In this document: positions 21,665 to 26,508 of the stretch, in pieces
Layout of the letters: every line of letters begins with the position of its first letter
Position numbering within the stretch: the first letter of the stretch is position 1
Virus record (IMG/VR): IMGVR_UViG_3300037189_022715
Span: 1-26,508 of that record
From: a virus
Direction: 5' to 3' (one strand)
DNA length: 26,508 bases
Position numbers and translations under genes: made by a program
The notes under the pieces: model-generated
What the model was told of the DNA's origin: nothing
Seen by the model: only the letters and a program-made list of their open reading frames with translations
The model's database searches: none

Positions 21665-22879
21665 TTGATAAAGGATTTTCAAAGTTTCATAAATGAAGCA
21701 ATAACTTTAAAAAAGGAAGGGGGCGCTCATTATTTAGAGAGAGCAGACACTCGCCTTTCTCAACTTGAAATAATTGGATTCACTAATAGTAAAGGAGAAA
21801 AGGTTGAATCTACAAAATCAGATATCTCACAAGCTCAACAGTTTTTTAGAAAAGCTCTATCGAATATCGCTGACCCAAATAAAAGCAAGATATTTGCAGA
21901 TACAGATATTCAGCCAGGATATATTGGAATTATTCGATTAGGCAAACCAAAGGTCACTCTTTCAAATGGAGAAGAGGTGATGCCTATCTTTAGAGTATAT
22001 GAGAGAACTGATAAATCGACAGGTCAACAAGTCTTTCGTACCGGTACATGCTTTTGGTTATTTACGATAGGCTCGGAAGTATCAACTATTAAGTTATATG
22101 ATGTTGATGGAAATAGCAAGTCTGAAAAATCTTTCCTAATCAATAAGTCAATCGGCCATATGTTAGCAGATCGACAAGCTGAACTTGCTAAGATATCTAG
22201 AGTATTTTCCGTTAAGATGGAATCAACTGAAGACCTTGAAAAGCGACATAATATTGTTCTAACTCCAGGTGGAATATCAATAGTTCACTTAAACCTTGAG
22301 AATGCAAATATTAAGGATCAACTTGATGCTATTCTTAAAGACTCAACTTTTATTAAACAGGAGAAAATTCAATTGATTCCTAATCTAGATCGAGAGTCTT
22401 CATTTAGTCTTGAAGCAATTCCAAAACAGATGAACGTTACACCAGAAAAAGTATGGTTACTTGAGAAAAACGAGAAATTTAATACTTGGGGAGCAATGCC
22501 TATTCTACAATCAAAACAGATTAAAGGACTTACTGGTAATGAGATTCAAATTAAGCTTGGTAAAAAATGGTTACACTGGTTGGAAAAACCAATGTTTAAT
22601 ACTCCACTACAAATCGATAGAGTTATAAAAAAGGGTGATACTATAGTATTGGCTAAAGAGATCGGAAACGGTGATTGGTTAGTAAACACTGGTCTAATCA
22701 CTGATATTGCCACTGATTCTAGGTCAAGTGAATTTCCATACGTGAAAACCAATGGTTGGGATAGTTCAATCATTATTAATAAAGAGAATGCTGCAAAGAT
22801 ATTTGTTGATTCTAGACTAGTTAATGAGAGTCATAGAGCTCTAAGCTTTTCACAATGGCGATCGCTTAATCACCAATAA
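21665..22879 (+). CDS. Late protein with capsid-targeting-like N-terminus, TTG start
   Basis: 404 residues. No ATG exists before the leader; the frame starts at TTG 21665, and the first residues (MIKDFQSFINEAITL) match the capsid leader, so cleavage after E11 is predicted. The plus-strand late motif at 21639-21646 is the promoter. The body is beta-rich with repeated short strands; no domain recognised. Near the C-terminus (SHRALSFSQWRSLNHQ) another leader-like string occurs. The 3' end overlaps the convergent gene at 22866 by 14 nt. Confidence 0.65.
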   Translation: MIKDFQSFINEAITLKKEGGAHYLERADTRLSQLEIIGFTNSKGEKVESTKSDISQAQQFFRKALSNIADPNKSKIFADTDIQPGYIGIIRLGKPKVTLSNGEEVMPIFRVYERTDKSTGQQVFRTGTCFWLFTIGSEVSTIKLYDVDGNSKSEKSFLINKSIGHMLADRQAELAKISRVFSVKMESTEDLEKRHNIVLTPGGISIVHLNLENANIKDQLDAILKDSTFIKQEKIQLIPNLDRESSFSLEAIPKQMNVTPEKVWLLEKNEKFNTWGAMPILQSKQIKGLTGNEIQIKLGKKWLHWLEKPMFNTPLQIDRVIKKGDTIVLAKEIGNGDWLVNTGLITDIATDSRSSEFPYVKTNGWDSSIIINKENAAKIFVDSRLVNESHRALSFSQWRSLNHQ

Positions 22880-23300
22880 AGGATCTGATATCCTCGCCGT
22901 CTGGATTATCAAGCGTCCAACATGCATCACCAATTGAACTACTTGCACAGGCAATAGTATTATCCCTCTTTAGTTTTGCCCAAATCTTATCGACTACCGG
23001 ATTCTGACGGCGCCCTCTACCTGAGTAGAGATGACCAAGTTTCTCAATCAGTGCCCTGTATATTTTAGTAGCCAGACCCTTTCGCATAAGACCCTCATCT
23101 AATGTTATATGAGGTTGATATAAGTAATCATGAATCACCTGAAGGGTTAGTACTATTCCAGGATTAGGAATACTATCTCCAGGAAGAATGACTCCCAGAT
23201 TCATTAAGTTTCCTTCAGACTCTAGTTTTACAAACCTGATCCCTTTCCAATCTAATTCTTGATCAAAAAAATCAGCTCTTTCAAATATATGTTTTAACAC
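22866..23300 (-). CDS. Possible GNAT-like protein, GTG start
   Basis: 144 residues starting at GTG 23300 (the codon just upstream is a stop, so no earlier start is possible). The central part, HITLDEGLMRKGLATKIYRALI, has the R/K-x-G-L/I-A arrangement and helix of the GNAT acyl-CoA-binding motif A; the remainder (LYSGRGRRQNPVVDKIW) is unusual for a GNAT. The start MLKHIFERADF gives a candidate E7 cleavage. A late promoter is at 23316-23323. Enzyme activity is uncertain; a structural GNAT-like protein is an alternative. Confidence 0.5.
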   Translation of the reverse strand: MLKHIFERADFFDQELDWKGIRFVKLESEGNLMNLGVILPGDSIPNPGIVLTLQVIHDYLYQPHITLDEGLMRKGLATKIYRALIEKLGHLYSGRGRRQNPVVDKIWAKLKRDNTIACASSSIGDACWTLDNPDGEDIRSFIGD

Positions 23301-23315
23301 TTAAAAATCTTTTAG

Positions 23316-23323
23316 TTATTTAT
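23316..23323 (-). promoter_or_regulatory. Late-promoter motif (ATAAATAA)
   Basis: Minus-strand ATAAATAA 16 nt before the GTG start at 23300. Confidence 0.6.
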
Positions 23324-23337
23324 TCTTAACAGATATT

Positions 23338-23366
23338 TTAAACCCTGTTGAAAAAACAAGTATAAT
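23338..23366 (+). promoter_or_regulatory. Early promoter of the structured RNA (TTAAAC-N17-TATAAT)
   Basis: TTAAAC at 23338-23343, 17-nt spacer and TATAAT at 23361-23366, predicting +1 near 23373. It matches the promoter pattern in front of the early genes at 8397 and 25903. Confidence 0.6.
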
Positions 23367-23372
23367 AGAATA

Positions 23373-23796
23373 GTTCTTTGAATATTGTATGAGCTGTAGG
23401 AATTGAGTATGATTAAGCAACCTTGTGTTCTCAAGGCGCTCTGTGACCGACGGTTCTACATTTGACTACTTACTGAATGTTGGCACAATGGAAACAATAG
23501 ATGCTACCAATCCTTGAGAGTCTTTAATTCTGATAAAGATTCAAATAGTTAGGGGGAACGGAATTGGGATTTTGGGGTAATACCGCGTCGAGCGACTGAC
23601 ATAAAAGGCCGAATCTTTATCTGAAATTGTTTACAGCCAATAGTATTCTGTGCGATGCATAGCATAGAGCCAACGGTAAGACGTCTAATTCTTCGAGTTG
23701 GTTTTAAGCCTAACTTTTATCCAACAAGATAAGATGTTCCAATTGGAAGTGGATAAAGTAGTTATGAAGGTCTCGGTGCGTCACCGAGACCTTTTT
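23373..23796 (+). ncRNA. Unassigned ~424-nt structured non-coding RNA
   Basis: No convincing coding frame spans the 519 nt between 23300 and 23820. The segment has a promoter at its 5' end and a terminator at its 3' end, and its sequence is rich in self-complementarity: GATAAAGATTC (23532-23542) with GAATCTTTATC (23611-23621), 11 bp perfect; TAACT+TTTATCCA (711-723) with TGGATAAA (750-757) and AGTTA (760-764), 13 bp with a 2-nt bulge; TCTCAAGG (429-436) with CCTTGAGA (512-519), 8 bp; CCAAC (670-674) with GTTGG (697-701); TTCC-AATT-GGAA (737-748). (Numbers are 23xxx.) The internal G-rich stretch AGGGGGAACGG is single-stranded in this model. I found no tmRNA, RNase P or 6S hallmarks. Function unknown. 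Confidence 0.7.
23767..23796 (+). terminator. Intrinsic terminator of the structured RNA
   Basis: AAGGTCTCGGTG-CGT-CACCGAGACCTT, a perfect 12-bp hairpin, followed by TTTTT. Very strong, ending the RNA 24 nt before the HAD gene start. Confidence 0.9.
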
Positions 23797-23819
23797 ATTT
23801 TTGTAAAATAGTAATAAAA

Positions 23820-24206
23820 ATGGATATATTAGTAGATTTTGATGGAACGTGTACTACACATGACTTTCCAAGAGTTGGTCAAGAAATTGGTGCACCTGAA
23901 GTATTAAGAGACTTAGTATTGGCAGGTAATCGGTTGATACTATTCACCATGCGCAGCGATAGCAGTCAAGGTAAATACTTACAGGATGCAATAATATGGT
24001 TTGACGAAAATGATATTCCTCTTTATGGAATTCAGGAAAATCCTACACAAAAGGCTTGGACAAGTTCACCAAAAGCATATGGTCAATTAATAATAGACGA
24101 TATTTGCTTGGGTATTCCTCTAATGGTTGATCCAAACTTATCGGACCGTCCCTTCGTTGATTGGCCTAAGTGTAGAGTCTTAATGGGAGATCTTGGAATC
24201 CTTTAA
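23820..24206 (+). CDS. HAD-superfamily phosphatase-like protein
   Basis: 128 residues. VDFDGTCTTHDF opens with the HAD motif I (D6-x-D8-G-T); LFTMRSD at 41-47 carries motif II (T/S); IIDDICLG (D93, D94) fits motif IV. Short HAD proteins with this layout remove phosphate from small substrates, sometimes nucleotides; the substrate is not indicated by the sequence. It starts 24 nt after the ncRNA terminator and its 3' end overlaps the convergent gene at 24203. Confidence 0.75.
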   Translation: MDILVDFDGTCTTHDFPRVGQEIGAPEVLRDLVLAGNRLILFTMRSDSSQGKYLQDAIIWFDENDIPLYGIQENPTQKAWTSSPKAYGQLIIDDICLGIPLMVDPNLSDRPFVDWPKCRVLMGDLGIL

Positions 24207-24538
24207 TCTCTAAACTTTCCAGGAAAGATTCTTCTTAAATCATGTCCGTGAGGAACATCCTTTGTTCTAATACCAAAGATCTTCTTTTCTGGTTTCATGC
24301 CAGGTTGACATGCATCTTCACCATTCCATTTGAATCCATTACGACATGCCCATCCTTTCATAAAAGGTATTTGTAAAAGTTGACCTGTTACAAAAGGAAA
24401 GATTATTCCTGTATTGTTGTCGATCTCCTCTATCTTTCCATGGCGAATAGTTAAAGTTATATCACGACCCATTCTAGAAGTCATGATAATCTCCTCTTCA
24501 CGCTGCCAGCTTTCAAATAATTGAATATATCTCTTCAT
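24203..24538 (-). CDS. Small late protein with leader-like N-terminus
   Basis: 111 residues. The start KRYIQLFESW fits the late-protein leader with cleavage after E9. The remainder has two cysteines near the middle (WACRNGFKWNGEDAC) and a Lys-rich end. No domain recognised. It begins 9 nt after the upstream gene ends, so they form one transcript from the promoter at 24893. Confidence 0.55.
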   Translation of the reverse strand: MKRYIQLFESWQREEEIIMTSRMGRDITLTIRHGKIEEIDNNTGIIFPFVTGQLLQIPFMKGWACRNGFKWNGEDACQPGMKPEKKIFGIRTKDVPHGHDLRRIFPGKFRD

Positions 24539-24547
24539 GCTTTTAGA

Positions 24548-24874
24548 TTATACAGTCGGTGTAACTGCTGCAATTAACTCATCAACTAGGTTAGCTAAGA
24601 TAGTCTCGTCAACTTCAGTCATGCTAACAATAAAGTCAGTCTTATCTGCGCGATTTTCAGTACCTCTACCTAAATAGCGAACGTCCATCTCATTAAAGAT
24701 ATGAATCACGTGATAGTCAGTTAATATTACTTCTTCTGGTTTAAAAGTCACTACGTGATCTACGAATGCTTGTAAATTAGTTAGGGTATCTGATTTTACA
24801 GTACCGTTATTATCTTTTCCGATAATTTGTGAATCACCAAATCCAAAAAGGTGAATTGTATTAAATTGTGACAT
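24548..24874 (-). CDS. Small late protein, possibly structural
   Basis: 108 residues, compact alpha/beta (IHLFGFGDSQIIGKD, VILTDYHVIHIF). No leader peptide at its start, unlike its neighbours. I do not recognise the family. A late promoter is at 24893-24900. Confidence 0.55.
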   Translation of the reverse strand: MSQFNTIHLFGFGDSQIIGKDNNGTVKSDTLTNLQAFVDHVVTFKPEEVILTDYHVIHIFNEMDVRYLGRGTENRADKTDFIVSMTEVDETILANLVDELIAAVTPTV

Positions 24875-24892
24875 TGTCAGTAATTATTTTTA

Positions 24893-24900
24893 TTATTTAT
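24893..24900 (-). promoter_or_regulatory. Late-promoter motif (ATAAATAA)
   Basis: Minus-strand ATAAATAA 19 nt before the ATG at 24874. Confidence 0.6.
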
Positions 24901-24914
24901 CTCTTAAAACAACA

Positions 24915-24936
24915 AAGGATCCCTTTCGAGATCCTT
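24915..24936 (-). terminator. Intrinsic terminator after 24959-25720
   Basis: On the minus strand AAGGATCT-CGAAAG-GGATCCTT (8 bp including one G-T) is followed by TGTTGTTTT. It lies 23 nt beyond the stop of the gene 24959-25720 and before the next late promoter at 24893. Confidence 0.75.
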
Positions 24937-24958
24937 CATTAGAGCCTGACTTTAAAAT

Positions 24959-25720
24959 TTATATTGGTGTTCCGCAATTTGGACAGAACTTCCAACTCGA
25001 TTTTTTGTGGCGAGTTCCACAATTGGTGCAATAGTTTCTGATTTCAGCAACTTCTACTGGTTTTTGAGATTCCGGTAAGATCTGCATGTGAACAGTATTA
25101 CAGGTCCATGAATTGTAGGAAGAGTCATCATTTTTAAATCCTTGATCTGAACCTGCTCCCCTCTCTGCACGACCCGTCTCAAACGAAGTCAAATTAACTG
25201 CCGAACTTGTCGATGAACTAATTGTTGGATTAGTCTGACCAATAATGTTACTTGATCCTCCAATCGAAGAGCTAAAATAGATCTGGTTGTGAGTAGTTCC
25301 ACCATAAATAGGTTGACTCATAGGATCATATGTCCACGTAGTAGGCATAATAGTTGAATTACTCGGCAAAGACTGATCATAAAATTCAACCTTTACCTTT
25401 CCATTCTCTCTAATTGCATTTTTGGCTTCGATTGAATCGTCAACTTCATAAGTTTCAAATAGAAACTTTTTAGGCTCATCGATCCATCTCTCTAGGAAGA
25501 CTCTTTGTCCAGGCTTAATCACTATTCCCGCACTGGAGATTTTAACTCCATCAAGATAGATCATTGCCAAGACCTTTGATGTTTTTGGATTAAAGAGCTC
25601 AATTTCGAAATGAGTGCCGCTCTTTACATAGATTTTTTCGCCATATGACTTTAGGCGATTTCTGTTTACTGCAATATTCGCAGTTGGACTCATAAAGCCC
25701 GTTGTGTTTTGATAGTACAT
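24959..25720 (-). CDS. Beta-rich protein with C-terminal zinc ribbon
   Basis: 253 residues. Residues 20-115 form a beta-sandwich-like domain (YGEKIYVKSGTHFEIELFNP, GIVIKPGQRVFLERW); 120-220 is Ser/Thr/Asn-rich and probably flexible; residues 231-249 hold a zinc ribbon, C231-x2-C234 and C246-x2-C249 (NYCTNCG...KFCPNCG). I recognise the first domain as belonging to a family seen in several large phages, but have no assigned function. An imperfect late-type element (ATAAAAATAA, 25732-25741) precedes the start. Probably a virion protein or a late accessory. Confidence 0.6.
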   Translation of the reverse strand: MYYQNTTGFMSPTANIAVNRNRLKSYGEKIYVKSGTHFEIELFNPKTSKVLAMIYLDGVKISSAGIVIKPGQRVFLERWIDEPKKFLFETYEVDDSIEAKNAIRENGKVKVEFYDQSLPSNSTIMPTTWTYDPMSQPIYGGTTHNQIYFSSSIGGSSNIIGQTNPTISSSTSSAVNLTSFETGRAERGAGSDQGFKNDDSSYNSWTCNTVHMQILPESQKPVEVAEIRNYCTNCGTRHKKSSWKFCPNCGTPI

Positions 25721-25844
25721 AAGTTTACCTGTTATTTTTATAAGCAGACATCATCGTGGCTATAGACCACTCAAGAGCTATTAAACTCGATGCCGACTAG
25801 AGTGTCAGGCTCTAATAGTATTTAACTATATTTTTTACAAAAGT

Positions 25845-25873
25845 TTTAAAGGTAATTATTTCTTTAGTACAAT
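25845..25873 (+). promoter_or_regulatory. Early promoter (TTTAAA-N17-TACAAT)
   Basis: TTTAAA at 25845-25850, 17-nt spacer, TACAAT at 25868-25873, +1 near 25880, 23 nt before the ATG at 25903. It matches the pattern before the genes at 8397 and 23373. Confidence 0.6.
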
Positions 25874-25902
25874 ATTACTATTGTCTAACTAAAATAAAAA
25901 TT

Positions 25903-26223
25903 ATGAAGTTTAGCAGAATAATGATTGCTAGAAGTTTAAAGCCAATCGTGAATATTGTAATCCTAGTTTCAGTAGCAACCGCTGCTTTTAAATTAGGTCA
26001 AAACTATCAGTCTTCTAAAAAGGAGGAGGCCACTGTGAGTAATCCATATGCACACGCCTTTTCTCCGGAAGAGATTTCAATTGCAGTTAATGAGAGCAAT
26101 GAGCTTATCATGATTGAACGTGCCACTGGAAAGTATATTGTGTATTCAGATAAGATAGGTCAAACGATCTTTGGAATGTATGCTAATCGTATTCACCAAG
26201 AGGTAACGAATGCTGGTAAATAG
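25903..26223 (+). CDS. Small membrane-anchored protein
   Basis: 106 residues. Residues about 14-32 (PIVNIVILVSVATAAFKLG) are one transmembrane or signal-anchor helix after a basic n-region; the rest is exported or periplasmic in orientation and contains EEISIAVNESNELIMIERATG. It overlaps the lytic transglycosylase gene by 14 nt, suggesting they are co-translated and possibly work together in the envelope (for example as an accessory to cell-wall cleavage or lysis). The pairing is inference. Confidence 0.6.
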   Translation: MKFSRIMIARSLKPIVNIVILVSVATAAFKLGQNYQSSKKEEATVSNPYAHAFSPEEISIAVNESNELIMIERATGKYIVYSDKIGQTIFGMYANRIHQEVTNAGK

Positions 26224-26508
26224 TATTAAAATCGGTTTAGTGGTGGGAGCCTTTGCTGTCACCGCTCTTACCGTTACTGAGCCGACCACTCCTCAAAAAG
26301 AAGAGGTACGTATTCCGGAAAGTATTGATCGAGGCTCTCCGCCATGCATACAAGTGTATAATTATATTAAAGAGTACGCAGATACTTTTGATATTCCTAT
26401 TCGGTACGCATTTGGTGTTGCCTATGCTGAGACTCGATATAATGGACCATTTCATTGGAGCTACAATCCAGCACAGACAAGTTCAGCTGGAGCAGTCGGT
26501 CCGATGCA
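26210..26508 (+). CDS. Lytic transglycosylase (SLT/lysozyme-like), partial
   Basis: Open from ATG 26210 to the window edge (99 codons). Residues 8-23 are a hydrophobic signal-anchor. From residue 60 the sequence IPIRYAFGVAYAETRY and NPAQTSSAGAVGPM matches soluble lytic transglycosylases: E74 in A-E-T is the catalytic Glu, and the S-S-A-G-A-V-G-P-M stretch is the conserved motif that follows. It cleaves the glycan strands of peptidoglycan. Downstream part is not visible. It overlaps the small membrane gene before it by 14 nt. Confidence 0.75.
   Translation, partial: MLVNSIKIGLVVGAFAVTALTVTEPTTPQKEEVRIPESIDRGSPPCIQVYNYIKEYADTFDIPIRYAFGVAYAETRYNGPFHWSYNPAQTSSAGAVGPM

Noticed and set aside
23373-23796. 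tmRNA, RNase P RNA or group I intron as identity of the structured RNA
   Set aside because: I saw no tRNA-like acceptor end or tag frame, no GAGGAAAGTCC-type RNase P core, and no neighbouring split exon; so I left it unassigned.
25741-25844. tRNA-like gene in the 182-nt gap before the gene at 25903
   Set aside because: There are some inverted stretches, but no GTTCGA-type T-loop or a consistent acceptor stem; it is probably leader and spacer.
26237-26455. Minus-strand frame at the right edge
   Set aside because: It is antisense to the lytic transglycosylase, whose catalytic motif is clear.
1-26508. CRISPR arrays, transposons, integrase or attachment sites
   Set aside because: No regular direct repeats, transposase or integrase frames were found.

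Overview
This window reads as part of the genome of a large, tailed, T4-like phage of a Bacteroidetes (probably flavobacterial) host. The phage assignment rests on a partial gp25-type baseplate gene at the left edge, on T4-style late-promoter motifs (ATAAATAA) and on many proteins that begin with a T4-like capsid-targeting peptide. The host inference rests on the near absence of Shine-Dalgarno sequences before start codons, AT-rich leaders and a flavobacterial-looking signal peptide. No tRNA, CRISPR array or transposon was seen.

Layout. Minus-strand genes are mostly virion/late genes and plus-strand genes are mostly early/middle metabolic or host-takeover genes. Positions 1-4078 (minus, with one small plus gene) hold gp25, several small acidic or Pro/Ala-rich proteins and a membrane-anchored GAF-like protein. 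Positions 4155-5026 (plus) hold three small early genes ending at a bidirectional terminator. Positions 5057-7389 (minus) hold three late genes, one a nucleotidyltransferase with a capsid-targeting N-terminus. Positions 7469-8356 hold a plus-strand late gene. Positions 8397-12838 (plus) form a tightly packed early operon: zinc-binding protein, DUF, cyclic-phosphate-processing receiver (cREC), unknown, PRPP-synthetase homologue, nucleoside-deoxyribosyltransferase-like protein, small membrane protein, unknown, macro domain, then a secreted protein. Positions 13605-18352 (plus) hold a MGLD-family protein, a nicotinamide phosphoribosyltransferase homologue (NadV/NAMPT type), a lipoprotein and a flotillin-like SPFH protein ended by a terminator. 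Positions 18421-19661 hold four small early genes. Positions 19658-23300 hold late genes, including a lysozyme-like protein and a palindromic divergent late promoter. Positions 23301-23819 hold a long non-coding, highly structured RNA candidate with its own promoter and terminator. Positions 23820-26508 hold a HAD phosphatase, three late genes and two overlapping envelope genes, the last a partial lytic transglycosylase.

The most interesting signals are: (1) an NAD+/ADP-ribose island (cREC, PRPP-synthetase homologue, deoxyribosyltransferase-like, macro domain, NAMPT homologue), compatible with a NARP1-type NAD+ reconstitution pathway with extra ADP-ribose-processing genes; (2) a family of about a dozen otherwise unrelated proteins sharing an F-x-x-(F/W/Y)-(I/L)-N-E peptide like the T4 capsid-targeting/prohead-protease site, sometimes placed internally; (3) a ~420-nt structured ncRNA I cannot assign to a known class; (4) two promoter grammars, ATAAATAA for late genes and TTTAA(A/C)-N17-TA(C/T)AAT for early genes, some lying so close to the ATG that leaderless mRNAs are likely.
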